Of a stretch of 64,000 bases of DNA, positions 1 through 9,007 are shown piece by piece. Source of the stretch: CAISCU01 sp051861545. Lineage in GTDB: Bacteria; Bacteroidota; Bacteroidia; UKL13-3. A program made the translations under genes and the position numbers. The stretch lies in assembly GCA_051861545.1 (NCBI GenBank), contig JBIMKP010000001.1, positions 1-64,000 of the forward strand, read 5' to 3'. Below the pieces are notes generated by a model. It did no database searches. It was given only the letters and a program-made list of their open reading frames with translations, and was not told where the DNA came from. Each line of letters begins with the position of its first letter. The stretch's first letter is position 1.

Positions 1-502
1 ATTGACTACTATCTGTTGAAGTATAAAAATACCAAGACCATTGGTTAGGACCCTTATCTGATAAATCTACAAATGGAGTGTATTCGCCAAAACCAATTTT
101 ACGACGCGGAGTGAAGAAATTACTTACTGGTACAGTTCCAGGAGTATCAACATAAATATATCTAACAGTACTATCTCTTAATGAATCTGGACGATTTGTA
201 TTTATAGCAAGTAATCTAACAGGCCAGAAACCTCTTCTTTTAAAAGTATAAGTAAAACTTTGATTATATTTTGCGGTATCAATATATTGTTGTGTAGTAA
301 ATCTAACAGGTGAGCGAGAATAACCTGGCTCTAGAAAAGTTTCATCAGGTAAATCCCAATAGCTACGACCAGCATTTGTGCTAGTGCTAACTAATTTTTG
401 AGGACTATTTAACCAAACTGTATCCATACTAGAAGTTGGATTTGGAGTAGCCATACTTGGGTAAATACCAGCAATTGGCGGTAATACTTGTGAACCAGCA
501 GG
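1..502. repeat. Copy 1 of a 0.5-kb direct repeat shared with 4260-4761
   Basis: Aligned by eye without gaps at an offset of 4259, the two copies differ at about 55 of 500 positions (about 89% identity). Differences cluster in two patches (about 190-216 and 283-340); elsewhere they are mostly silent. The encoded segment runs from GSQVLPPIAGIYP to YFYTSTDSSQ in both genes. The copy continues past the left edge of the window. Confidence 0.85.
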
Positions 503-1033
503 AGGAGGTGCAGAAAAAACCTCAATTTCTCTAAAATTCATATTAGAACTTTGTGTACCTCCAACAGTCATATCAGTAAATCTGAACATCATTGTTGTAA
601 CTGCGGTAAAGTTGATATCCCAATTACAAACAGCCAAATTTGTTTGAGTAAATGTATGGTGATTAACCCATGCACTACCATTCCAAATTTGAAGAATACC
701 TCCAGTCATAAACCTGTTATTCTGCTCTCCATTATGGATAGTAATTTTATTAAAAGTTACAGCAGCAGGCCAAGTAAATTGAATGAATATGGCTGTACCA
801 GGGTTGGTTGCATTTGAAGCAATCCACATAGATTGATTTCCACATGTACCCAATGCCAAATCATTAAGAGTTGAGCAAGCACCCAAATTGCATGTACTTG
901 CTGTAACTGTTGCTTGAGGAGCAATGTTTGCTTGTGCACTTAGTTTCAAGTTTGATAAAGGCAAAAGTGCCAAAATCAAAACAAACTTCATGATTCTAAA
1001 ATTTAGCTTTTTAATCAGTAAATCTTGTTTCAT
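1..1033 (-). CDS. Secreted surface protein with F5/8-type-C-like domain and PKD-like region, partial (3' end outside window)
   Basis: The frame is open from an ATG at 1033 to the window edge, so the C-terminus is missing. A second ATG at 991 (MKFVLILALLPLSN) begins a tighter signal peptide ending near SAQA; either start is possible. Residues about 35-175 look like a galactose-binding, F5/8-type-C (discoidin-like) module: NIAPQATVTAS at its start, FNKITIHNGEQ and a closing FREIEVFSA. From the GSQVLPPIAGIYPS stretch to the edge the protein is nearly identical to residues about 194-361 of the neighbour at 1174-5343. By analogy with that neighbour it is probably exported and sorted by the type IX system, but its sorting domain is not in the window. 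Function is likely adhesion or matrix binding; this is inferred from domains only. Confidence 0.75.
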   Translation of the reverse strand, partial: MKQDLLIKKLNFRIMKFVLILALLPLSNLKLSAQANIAPQATVTASTCNLGACSTLNDLALGTCGNQSMWIASNATNPGTAIFIQFTWPAAVTFNKITIHNGEQNNRFMTGGILQIWNGSAWVNHHTFTQTNLAVCNWDINFTAVTTMMFRFTDMTVGGTQSSNMNFREIEVFSAPPPAGSQVLPPIAGIYPSMATPNPTSSMDTVWLNSPQKLVSTSTNAGRSYWDLPDETFLEPGYSRSPVRFTTQQYIDTAKYNQSFTYTFKRRGFWPVRLLAINTNRPDSLRDSTVRYIYVDTPGTVPVSNFFTPRRKIGFGEYTPFVDLSDKGPNQWSWYFYTSTDSSQ

Positions 1034-1083
1034 ATAATGTTAAATAAAAATTGAATATAGAATTAAATCATCATTAAAAATTT

Positions 1084-1119
1084 AAAAAAATCTTAAGCCA
1101 CATATTATGAGATTTTTTT
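1084..1119 (-). terminator. A/T-rich hairpin after the surface-protein gene ending at 1174
   Basis: Arms AAAAAAATCT (1084-1093) and AGATTTTTTT (1110-1119) are complementary around a 16-nt loop, and on the minus strand the second arm runs into a U-rich tract. It lies between the stop at 1174 and the start of the next minus-strand gene. The stem is almost all A-T pairs, so strength is doubtful. Confidence 0.4.
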
Positions 1120-1173
1120 TACGATTTCTTCTAATACAAATACTCATTTTCTGAACCTTGAATACATTTAAAA

Positions 1174-4100
1174 CTAATCTATTTGCAATTTTTGCAAATA
1201 AATCTGAGAGTCGATTCTAAGTTTTAGAATATAAATACCTTTAGAAAATGCACTTAAGTCAATTGACTCTTCAGATAAGTTTTTACCACTAATAAACTTA
1301 TTTGCTATTACTTTACCTTGGATATCGGAAATAGAAATATTCAAATCAGATTCTAAAACTTGGTTTAGTTTAAAATTGAAAATTCCAGAGCTAGGATTTG
1401 GATAAATTTTCATTAAACTAGTAATATCATTTAATTCAGACAAACTTGTTATACAAGGGTCTGGCGAAACTCTGACATATCTAATATAAGATTTACCCAT
1501 ATTACCAGATAAGTCTTGAGCTTTATAAGAAATATAAAACAAACCAGGGTCAGTACATGAATAATGATCAGGTTTTCCATTAACTGGTGTAAGTGTACTA
1601 TTAGTCCAAAAGAATCCAGCTGAGCGTATTTCGGCATCCGAATTATAATCATCAATGATTTCAACTCCTGGATCTACAAACTCACACCACCTATTCACAT
1701 TAACCGTTTCACCACCTAAAATCTTAATTACTGGAGCTTGGTCATCACTGATAATTATTTCTCTACTAGTAGAATCTTTATTACCTGATGGGTCCGTTAC
1801 TATATACCATCTAATTATAGTGCCAATTGAATTTACAGGAATTACTGCAGGTCTTAATGTAACTGCCAATGTGTTTTTAGGCCATACATTATCATTTACA
1901 GTAAATCCAGGATCTATAAATGGAGTATATATTTCCCAAGTTAATGGATTGTTTCCATTCAATTGAATCACAGGTGCGATATTATCTGTAACTCTAATTT
2001 CTACCATTACCTGGTTAGCGATATTTCCTGAAAGGTCTGTAATATTATAAGGAATAAAATAACTTCCAACATTGTTTACATCAACTGTTCCTAACCAATT
2101 TGGAATTAAGTCCTTCCAATAATTATCAGTAACCTTAACTACCCTTTCCATATCAATAGAAGTTTTTACTTGGTGTAAATAGAAATTCTTACCTGCTTGA
2201 TAATTTGGCATAATTACAGGTCTGGTTGTATCACCTACAGTAACCAATCTATTTACAGATGCTGTTAACCCAAATGCATCAATTATTGTATAATTAATAT
2301 TGTAAGAACCTATTTTTGTAGTATCAACATTACCTGAAACTATAATATTGTTATTAGGAATTACATTGTTTTGGTTGTCTTTAGCAACTGCACCAAATTC
2401 ATTGTATTTATTAAATACTTCAACATACTGCTGACTTGATCCATTTAAAGTAATTGTTGGGCCTGTTTGGTTTAAGATTACAAATACAGTTCTATAAATA
2501 GTATCACTTACATTACCATAAAAATCTTTAACAATGTATTTTAAATAATTTGGACCAACAACTGATGTATTAACATTTCCGATTCTTTGATATCTAGAAC
2601 TTATATTCCCTTCTATATTATCATTTGCTATAATTCCCGGGTCAACGAATGGCTTGTTGATTTCTGTACTCATTATGGCATTACCAATAATTGAAATTGT
2701 TGGACGGCTGGTATCTGAAGGAAAATTCACAACAAAATCTTTGAATACTCCTAAGAATGTAACGCTTGGATTTAAAGTTGTTGGTGAATATGTCACTCCT
2801 ACTCTCATTCGGGTCGAACCCAAACGTTGGTCACTTGTCACTGGAAAATTAATACTTCTATTCAGATTCATCGAACCTGATTCATTCATCACTATTTCAT
2901 CACTTCCAAATAATCCATCCATATTAAAGTCAATCCACACTTTTCTATCCATTGGACTTACATTACTTGTTGTTGGACGAACTACTGACAAGTTGATATT
3001 CTGACCTCTATATAAATTCGAATATTGATTTCCTTGGATAAATTCATAACATGGATTGGTTGCGCTTAACAAGGTATCAATTCCTCCATCCATCATCACT
3101 CGTCTTATTCCTATACTTCCATCCGACAAATTGATATCATTTAAACACTGAGGTTGATCGTAAGCTCCAATATTGATATAATCGATATTCGTTACTGAAT
3201 CTTTGCCATAAGCATTGGTTACTACTAGTTTTACGGTGTATTTCGTTCTTAAAGTTAAACGAACTAGCGGATTTCTGCTATTTGCACTTGTGCCCGATAA
3301 GAACTGAGCTGCCGGTGTAAATGTCCATCTCCAACTATTTGGTCCATTTAAACTTCTATCAAATAATCTGAATGTATCTGTATTAAATCCATTGTATTTA
3401 TCAGCTATCATTCTTGCTTCTGGTTTCGTGAAAACTGGCATGAACATCACTACTTTACATACGGTATCTGTTCCTACACAATTGTAAGCTACATGACAAA
3501 CATTTTTGAAGTTAGTGGTATTTACTAAGAAAGTTCTTGTTGGATTGGCTCCTGTTGAATCCATAGTTCCATCACCATCTGTATCCCATGCAAACAACAT
3601 TTCTTGGCCTGTTGATCTTGTTTGGAATTGAACTGGTTGTAAACTATAAATCGTATCAGGAATTTCCATTGCTGCTTTTGGTGCTCCATAACTTGGAGCT
3701 TTTGATGTCCATCTAATTGCAAAGCCCGCTGAATCGTATGGTACAGGAACTGCTGCGTTTCCTAGTTTATAACGCATGAAAACTGTTCTTCCTCCTCGTA
3801 CTCCATTCAATCTAATATTGGAAGGTACTGAATTCAAACTATTTCCTCCAATTGTTGCAATGATTGGTGCGCTTGCATTAGTCCCATTATGGAAAACAAC
3901 AGAATCTGAAGGTAGCATTTTCAATCTATCAAAGAAGAAAGTCACACTATCTGCGCATGGTCTAATCAATATACCAGAACAAGTACCTACTTGACTTCTA
4001 GTATAACTGAAATTTGGTCCTGATGCTGCGAATAAAAAGCCTTCTTCATCTGTCACATTACTTGNNNNNNNNNNGCACACAAAATAACTATTTAATATCT

Positions 4101-5343
4101 CTAAGTAATCTTTATAACAAGTGGTATCCCAACCTCGGGCATTCCATGTTTGCAAACAAATACTCCATTTTCCTGGATCACCACCAAAAAACAATGGGTT
4201 TTGTTCCATTGGATTACCAAAGAAATTGGGGAAAAATGGTTGATTATTACATTTATTACATTGACTACTATCTGTTGAAGTATAAAAATACCAAGACCAT
4301 TGGTTAGGACCTTTATCTGATAAATCTACAAATGGAGTGTATTCGCCAAAACCAATTTTACGACGCGGAGTGAAGAAATTACTTACAGGTACAGTTCCAG
4401 GTGTATCAACATAAATATATCTAACAGTACTATCTCTTAATGAGTCGGGTCTCGTAGCTCCCACTGCAAGTAATCTAACTGGCCAAAAACCTCTTCTTTT
4501 AAAAGTATAGGTAAAACTTTGATTGTATTTTGCAGTATCAATATAAGTTTGGGTAGTATTATTAACACTTGTTCTAGAATAACCCGGTTCTAAAAAGGTT
4601 TCGTTTGGTAAATCCCAGTAACTACGACCTGCATTAGTGCTGGTACTAACCAATTTTTGAGGGCTATTTAACCAAACTGTATCCATACTTGAAGTAGGAT
4701 TTGGAGTAGCCATACTTGGGTAAATGCCAGCAATTGGTGGTAATACTTGTGAACCACCACCAGGAGCACCTAAAGTTACATCATAATCTTCAGTTTCACC
4801 CCAAGTTGCAATACCACAAGGTGTAACTGTTGCAGCAACAGTGGTTTCCCAATCCATCACTCTCATTCTAGTAGCTCCTAAAGTAGCAGTAGCTGGAACT
4901 GTAAAAGTATTAACGAAAGTTGCTGGAAAGTTTGGACCATTATTGATAATTGTTACAGCTAATTCTGCGGGCTCATCAAATGTAAAATTCCTATTATAAT
5001 CAATCCAAACTTTACAAACATTGCTATAAAAAAATCCACTACACTGTGTAAGTTCAATACTGATTGTATAGGTTTGGCCAGGAACCAATATCAAAGGTGC
5101 AATTGTAATGTTTTGTGGATTCTGTGAAGCTACACCATAATAACAATACTGAGGAGTAGTTGCATAACAAGCAGTTAAATTGTTAATTGAAGTTCCACCT
5201 GCACCTGTGATTGTAACCCTTGAAATATCATCGTCGGCAGTTGAGGTTGCTCCTGGAGTGCAATACTGCGCATCAACAGTGTAGGCAAGTCCAAAAATCA
5301 ACAAAAGTGACAATAAAAATTGTTTAGTAAATTGTATAATCAT
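1174..5343 (-). CDS. T9SS-sorted multidomain surface protein (GEVED, CUB-like, PKD, Ig-like repeats)
   Basis: About 1389 residues, read across a 10-N assembly gap. The ATG at 5343 (MIIQFTKQFLLSLLL) is preferred over an upstream TTG at 5349. Order: signal peptide ending near VDAQ; GEVED-type domain at about 60-190 (VWIDYNRN, GETEDYDV); the segment shared with the neighbouring gene at about 194-361; the gap at about 424-427; a CUB-like domain; PKD modules (DTDGDGTMDS); a second, degenerate GEVED (VWIDFNMDG); then four or five Ig-like modules of DUF5011 type (PFVDPGI, KYNEFGA, PFIDPGF repeats). The last 80 residues (IYPNPSSGIF, then SKGIYILKL) form a type A T9SS sorting domain. The protein should therefore be exported by Sec, moved across the outer membrane by T9SS and anchored or released at the surface. 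Ligand unknown. Confidence 0.85.
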   Translation of the reverse strand: MIIQFTKQFLLSLLLIFGLAYTVDAQYCTPGATSTADDDISRVTITGAGGTSINNLTACYATTPQYCYYGVASQNPQNITIAPLILVPGQTYTISIELTQCSGFFYSNVCKVWIDYNRNFTFDEPAELAVTIINNGPNFPATFVNTFTVPATATLGATRMRVMDWETTVAATVTPCGIATWGETEDYDVTLGAPGGGSQVLPPIAGIYPSMATPNPTSSMDTVWLNSPQKLVSTSTNAGRSYWDLPNETFLEPGYSRTSVNNTTQTYIDTAKYNQSFTYTFKRRGFWPVRLLAVGATRPDSLRDSTVRYIYVDTPGTVPVSNFFTPRRKIGFGEYTPFVDLSDKGPNQWSWYFYTSTDSSQCNKCNNQPFFPNFFGNPMEQNPLFFGGDPGKWSICLQTWNARGWDTTCYKDYLEILNSYFVCXXXXSNVTDEEGFLFAASGPNFSYTRSQVGTCSGILIRPCADSVTFFFDRLKMLPSDSVVFHNGTNASAPIIATIGGNSLNSVPSNIRLNGVRGGRTVFMRYKLGNAAVPVPYDSAGFAIRWTSKAPSYGAPKAAMEIPDTIYSLQPVQFQTRSTGQEMLFAWDTDGDGTMDSTGANPTRTFLVNTTNFKNVCHVAYNCVGTDTVCKVVMFMPVFTKPEARMIADKYNGFNTDTFRLFDRSLNGPNSWRWTFTPAAQFLSGTSANSRNPLVRLTLRTKYTVKLVVTNAYGKDSVTNIDYINIGAYDQPQCLNDINLSDGSIGIRRVMMDGGIDTLLSATNPCYEFIQGNQYSNLYRGQNINLSVVRPTTSNVSPMDRKVWIDFNMDGLFGSDEIVMNESGSMNLNRSINFPVTSDQRLGSTRMRVGVTYSPTTLNPSVTFLGVFKDFVVNFPSDTSRPTISIIGNAIMSTEINKPFVDPGIIANDNIEGNISSRYQRIGNVNTSVVGPNYLKYIVKDFYGNVSDTIYRTVFVILNQTGPTITLNGSSQQYVEVFNKYNEFGAVAKDNQNNVIPNNNIIVSGNVDTTKIGSYNINYTIIDAFGLTASVNRLVTVGDTTRPVIMPNYQAGKNFYLHQVKTSIDMERVVKVTDNYWKDLIPNWLGTVDVNNVGSYFIPYNITDLSGNIANQVMVEIRVTDNIAPVIQLNGNNPLTWEIYTPFIDPGFTVNDNVWPKNTLAVTLRPAVIPVNSIGTIIRWYIVTDPSGNKDSTSREIIISDDQAPVIKILGGETVNVNRWCEFVDPGVEIIDDYNSDAEIRSAGFFWTNSTLTPVNGKPDHYSCTDPGLFYISYKAQDLSGNMGKSYIRYVRVSPDPCITSLSELNDITSLMKIYPNPSSGIFNFKLNQVLESDLNISISDIQGKVIANKFISGKNLSEESIDLSAFSKGIYILKLRIDSQIYLQKLQID
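4065..4074. other. Assembly gap (10 N)
   Basis: Ten consecutive N interrupt the coding region between FVC and SNVTDEEG. Ten is not a multiple of three and looks like a placeholder length, so the true distance, and whether both sides belong to the same gene copy, are not shown by the sequence. The gap lies about 190 bp from the duplicated segment, a typical place for an assembler to break. Confidence 0.98.
4260..4761. repeat. Copy 2 of the 0.5-kb direct repeat shared with 1-502
   Basis: Same segment as at 1-502, here inside the full-length surface-protein gene. Similarity stops sharply at the boundary with the N-terminal module (GEVED here, F5/8-C-like in the other copy), which suggests module exchange in front of a common body. 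Confidence 0.85.
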
Positions 5344-5370
5344 AAACAAAAAATTAATTAGCTATTTTAT

Positions 5371-5378
5371 CAAAAGTA
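5371..5378 (-). promoter_or_regulatory. -7 element (TACTTTTG) of the surface-protein gene
   Basis: On the minus strand TACTTTTG fits the Bacteroidota TAnnTTTG box, 27 nt before the ATG at 5343. The -33 region is weak (TTGG rather than TTTG at the expected spacing). Position supports the ATG start over the TTG at 5349. Confidence 0.4.
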
Positions 5379-5591
5379 GGTATAAAAATGACAATATCCA
5401 ATTACCACTTTAATTAATAATTTCATAAAAAACACTTAATCAAGCTATAAATATGAAAAAAGGTCGAAAATTCTGATTAAAAAAAATCAAAAAAGGATTT
5501 AAACTTAAAAAAAGGACGAACTTAGTCTCAACAATTTCAGTCAAGTAATAAAACATTCAACATGAAATTTTAGCAAAAATTATGTGCAAAT

Positions 5592-5630
5592 AAAAAAGTC
5601 TTTTAGTTAATTATCCATTTAAAAAAAGAC
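5592..5630 (-). terminator. Weak hairpin with U-tract after mbnH
   Basis: On the minus strand GTCTTTT and AAAAGAC pair around a loop of about 19 nt, followed by six T. This is the only structured element seen in the 328-bp gene-free stretch 5344-5671; the rest is A/T-rich, with the promoter element near 5371 and no convincing small gene. Confidence 0.35.
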
Positions 5631-5671
5631 AAATTTTTTCTGTTAAATTAGAAATAAATTTTTCGATTTTC

Positions 5672-6745
5672 CTATTTGATAAAACTTGAATCAGATAGTG
5701 AAATCAAAAAGTTAAGTAAATCTTCCTTCTCTTGAGAAGTTAAATTTAAGCCACCTTCAACTATATGTTTACTTATATTAGGATCAAGTGTAGGGCTAAA
5801 TTTTACACCGGAATTATAAAATTCTATGACCTCTTGTAAGGTTTTAAAACGTCCATCATGCATGTAGGGAGCAGTAAAAACTAAATTACGTAAACTAGGC
5901 GTTTTAAATTTTCCAACGTCAGCAGGATTCCCCGTAATTCTATATAAGCCAGAATCTTGTATGTTTTCTTCAAGTCCTGTATTATGAAACATAAAATTTG
6001 TAAAATAAGGAGAACTTAAATTGCCATGACAATGAAAACAATCACCACCTTCTTCTGAATTAAACAATAACATTCCTCTGTATTCACTTTGGGTTCTTTG
6101 TCTTTCTCGTCTTTCAGCCTTATCAAAAGGAGAATTTGAACTAATTAAAGTTCTTTCAAATTGAGCTATTGCCATAGCAATTTTGGAGCTAGTTATCGAA
6201 TCTGTTCCAAAAGCCCTTTTAAATAAACCTGGATATTCTGGATGTGCTTGCAGTTTTCTTACAACATCATTCAAATTGGAAGCCATCTCAATAGGATTTA
6301 CAATTGGACCAATTGCTTGTTGCTCCAAATCTCCCTTTCCTCCATCCCAAAAATAACGATGTCCGGTTTGATTATATAAATCAGCCCAAGGCAAATTAAA
6401 AAGAGCAGGCGCATTTCTTGTACCAAGTTCTCCTGTTATACCTTTACTAAACTGATTTCCAAAATCTGAATAAGCATATTCTTGCTTATGACAAGTGGCA
6501 CAACTTTGAGTATTATTTGCAGATAAGAGCTTTTCATTAAACAATTTTTTTCCTAGTTCAACTCCAGCAATTGTTAATGGATTATTCGCAGGAATAGGAA
6601 AGGGTTTCCATCCAAAACCTTGAGGTAATTTTAGAACATATGGTGTTGGGTCGTAAGAATAGCTATCTGAATCAATAACCTTAACATCCTTTTTACATGC
6701 AAAAATTATTGAGAATAAAACTAAAATTATACTCCACTTTTTCAT
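5672..6745 (-). CDS. mbnH: Di-heme cytochrome c peroxidase family lipoprotein, MbnH-type
   Basis: 357 residues. A lipoprotein signal (MKKWSIILVLFSIIFAC) places it in the periplasm or on a membrane surface. Two c-type haem sites are present, CATCH at about residue 82 and CFHCH at about 237, and the conserved APYMHDGRF stretch of the MauG/CcpA superfamily lies near 295. Its start overlaps the stop of the MbnP gene in the arrangement TAATG, so the two are probably translationally coupled. In characterised systems, MbnH oxidises a tryptophan of MbnP to kynurenine, making a copper site. The partnership is well supported by gene order; the exact chemistry here is inferred. A plain cytochrome c peroxidase is the alternative. 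Confidence 0.88.
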   Translation of the reverse strand: MKKWSIILVLFSIIFACKKDVKVIDSDSYSYDPTPYVLKLPQGFGWKPFPIPANNPLTIAGVELGKKLFNEKLLSANNTQSCATCHKQEYAYSDFGNQFSKGITGELGTRNAPALFNLPWADLYNQTGHRYFWDGGKGDLEQQAIGPIVNPIEMASNLNDVVRKLQAHPEYPGLFKRAFGTDSITSSKIAMAIAQFERTLISSNSPFDKAERRERQRTQSEYRGMLLFNSEEGGDCFHCHGNLSSPYFTNFMFHNTGLEENIQDSGLYRITGNPADVGKFKTPSLRNLVFTAPYMHDGRFKTLQEVIEFYNSGVKFSPTLDPNISKHIVEGGLNLTSQEKEDLLNFLISLSDSSFIK

Positions 6746-7533
6746 TATTCAAGTTTTTTTACTTTAACCATATTCATCATATTTAAAGCAAGTTTTGCTG
6801 CACCAGGTGCTGTATTGGTATGAATTGCATAACCATCTTTTTCAAAGCTGTAATTTGAAGGATTTTGAAACATCTCATTCACATCCATTTCAAGAAATAT
6901 TTTAGGATTTTTGTTTTTTACTTTCAACGAATTTAAATCATTTACAACTACGGGTAAATTTTCATTTCCACCTAAATCTAAACTATATGCTCTTAATGAA
7001 TTTGGATTTCTTCCCATGATTCTAAAGAAAATATATCCTGTATTCCATGTCCAGAACATACCCCATGATGGGTCTAAAGCCCCTTCTTGTAAACCACTAT
7101 TATTACTTACACTATCAACACCCAACATATACCTAACAGCTTTATAATGGCCAGCTGGAAGTTTTGTAATTGTAAAAGTTTGTGTTGAGGCTGTTTTAAA
7201 ATCAACCAAATGATAATTGTTTAAATTAACCCAATCACCATTTTGTTTTTGAAACGACAAATTGGTGAAATAATATCTTAAATCTTCAATGTTAAAAGTA
7301 TCATTTGCAGCATTTATATAACTCACAGTATTGAGAGTAATAGTCTGCTTATCAAAAATATGACTTAAATTAACTTCAATTGTTCCTTCACTTGGAACAA
7401 CTAAACCATTAAATGAAGTAATTGTATCTAATGGATTGATTCCATTGTTTTCATCAGGTGTAGTAACAACTTTGTCTTTACAAGCTGAAAGAACTAAAAT
7501 TGAGATAAAAAGTCCAAGTATTCTATTTTTCAT
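6745..7533 (-). CDS. mbnP: MbnP family copper-related lipoprotein
   Basis: 262 residues with a lipobox (SILVLSAC) after an 18-residue signal. Residues from about 50 form the MbnP domain: beta-strand-rich, with EDLRYYFTNL near the start, the LPAGHYKAVRYMLGVD segment, and the hallmark FWTWNTGYIFFRI near residue 160, whose tryptophans are candidates for the modification made by MbnH. The C-terminal part contains IHTNTAPGAAKLALNMM. The downstream mbnH overlaps it by one base. No methanobactin precursor gene is visible, as is usual for MbnP/MbnH outside methanotrophs. The likely role is periplasmic copper binding or transfer. Confidence 0.85.
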   Translation of the reverse strand: MKNRILGLFISILVLSACKDKVVTTPDENNGINPLDTITSFNGLVVPSEGTIEVNLSHIFDKQTITLNTVSYINAANDTFNIEDLRYYFTNLSFQKQNGDWVNLNNYHLVDFKTASTQTFTITKLPAGHYKAVRYMLGVDSVSNNSGLQEGALDPSWGMFWTWNTGYIFFRIMGRNPNSLRAYSLDLGGNENLPVVVNDLNSLKVKNKNPKIFLEMDVNEMFQNPSNYSFEKDGYAIHTNTAPGAAKLALNMMNMVKVKKLE

Positions 7534-7652
7534 GATTCGCTATATTTTTCAAGTGCAGTTTAGAAAATATTTTTCAAATTAAATGTGATATTTGTTCCAT
7601 ATAACACAGGAATTAAAATTTTATTAAAGAATTAAGAACAATCAACAATTAT

Positions 7653-8144
7653 ATGCCAAGTTTTGATGTAGTAAGTAAAATAGATTTACAAAAGATTGAC
7701 AATGCAATAAATACTGCAAAAAAGGAATTAGTTAATAGATATGATTTAAAAGATGAAGAATGCGATATCGATTTAGATAAAAAATCAAAAATTATTAAAG
7801 TTCAGGCTAAACAAGATATGGCAATTTCTTCTATTGCAGATATTATTTTAAGCAAATTCAGCAAGCAAGGTTTAGATGTTAGATCACTGGATATTAGTGG
7901 TGAGACAAAATCTAGTGGAAAATTAGTTTACCAAGAAATCAAAATAAAAGAAGGAATCGAGAAAGAATTAGGTAAGAAAATAATGAATCACATTAAAAGC
8001 TTAAACTTCAAAGTTCAACCTGCAATTCATGATGATCAACTAAGAATAAGTGGAAAAAAGATTGATGACTTACAAGCACTAATTGCCAATTTAAGGCAGC
8101 AAGATTTTGAAATTCCATTACAATTTGAAAATTTTAGAGATTAG
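7653..8144 (+). CDS. yajQ: YajQ family nucleotide-binding protein
   Basis: 163 residues, the usual length of the family. The start MPSFDVVSKIDLQKIDNAIN and the NRYDLKDEE region match YajQ/DUF520 proteins, which have two ferredoxin-like halves and a C-terminal LRQQDFEIPLQFENFRD. Some family members bind cyclic di-GMP and act as transcription co-regulators; others have been linked to RNA or nucleotide binding, so the specific role here is open. Cytosolic: no signal or membrane segment. It is transcribed away from mbnP, and its last four bases overlap the end of the convergent cdaA gene. Confidence 0.9.
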   Translation: MPSFDVVSKIDLQKIDNAINTAKKELVNRYDLKDEECDIDLDKKSKIIKVQAKQDMAISSIADIILSKFSKQGLDVRSLDISGETKSSGKLVYQEIKIKEGIEKELGKKIMNHIKSLNFKVQPAIHDDQLRISGKKIDDLQALIANLRQQDFEIPLQFENFRD

Positions 8145-8956
8145 GAAACCCCTAACATTTCTTTGGAAAAATTCTTTGTTAATTTCCCAACTATTTCCTG
8201 AACACTTAAATCGTCTCTGATTTTACCCTCAGAAACATAACTAATAGTACCCTTTTCTTCACTCACTACTAAAACTACGGCATCAGTTTGTTCAGAAATT
8301 CCAAGCGCAGAAAGATGTCGAAGTCCGTATTTATTGATATAAACAGGATTTTCACTTACAGGCAAAACACAATTTGCAGCCTTAATTTGTCCCTTAGCAA
8401 TAATAACAGCTCCATCATGCAAAGGACTTGTTTTATTAAAAATAGCGAGTATTAGTCTTTTTGTGATATTAGCATTTAAAATTTCACCGGATGTTCCTAT
8501 AAACTTCATTTCTGAAGTTTTAGGAAAAACCAAAATTGCACCAGATTTTGATTGAGCCAACTCTGAACAAGCATCTAAGATTTCATCAAAAGGAGTAATA
8601 AAAGAATCTTCAATTTTCCATTTCCAAGGAAAAATATTCCACCACGACTTATTTTCACCTAAAAATGAACTATTACCAATAATCAATAGGAATTTTCTTA
8701 TCTCTTGTTGAAATACAATTAATACAGCTATAATTCCAACTTTTGTAAATTCACTTAAAATACCCTCCAACAAAGGCATTTCAAAATATCTAACAAGAAG
8801 GCCAAATAAATAAATAGTTGCTAATCCTATTAATATATTAAATGCTAAGCTCCCCTTTAACAATTTGAAGAGCTGGTAAGATAAAAGCATAACAAGCAGT
8901 AAATCAATTAAATTGATTAAAGTAAACTTGTATTTAGCTAATTCTATAAATTCCAT
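8141..8956 (-). CDS. cdaA: Membrane diadenylate cyclase, CdaA type
   Basis: 271 residues. Three N-terminal membrane segments (about 10-90) are followed by a DAC (DisA_N) domain. The catalytic LHDGAVII motif is at about residue 180. The second motif, normally RHR, reads GLRHLSALGISEQTDA at about 214, so the second arginine is replaced by leucine. The enzyme family makes cyclic di-AMP from two ATP and regulates potassium and cell-wall homeostasis. The start ATG at 8956 lies 51 bp after the end of folP on the same strand, so they are probably cotranscribed. Family assignment is secure; full activity is uncertain because of the RHL variant. Confidence 0.9.
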   Translation of the reverse strand: MEFIELAKYKFTLINLIDLLLVMLLSYQLFKLLKGSLAFNILIGLATIYLFGLLVRYFEMPLLEGILSEFTKVGIIAVLIVFQQEIRKFLLIIGNSSFLGENKSWWNIFPWKWKIEDSFITPFDEILDACSELAQSKSGAILVFPKTSEMKFIGTSGEILNANITKRLILAIFNKTSPLHDGAVIIAKGQIKAANCVLPVSENPVYINKYGLRHLSALGISEQTDAVVLVVSEEKGTISYVSEGKIRDDLSVQEIVGKLTKNFSKEMLGVS

Positions 8957-9007
8957 TCAAATGTTTTTTTTTCACAATATACAAAAAGCTACTATAAATT
9001 TACCTCA

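Noticed and set aside
4014..4307. 97-codon plus-strand frame across the N run
   Set aside because: It is antisense to the surface protein, crosses the assembly gap and has no start support.
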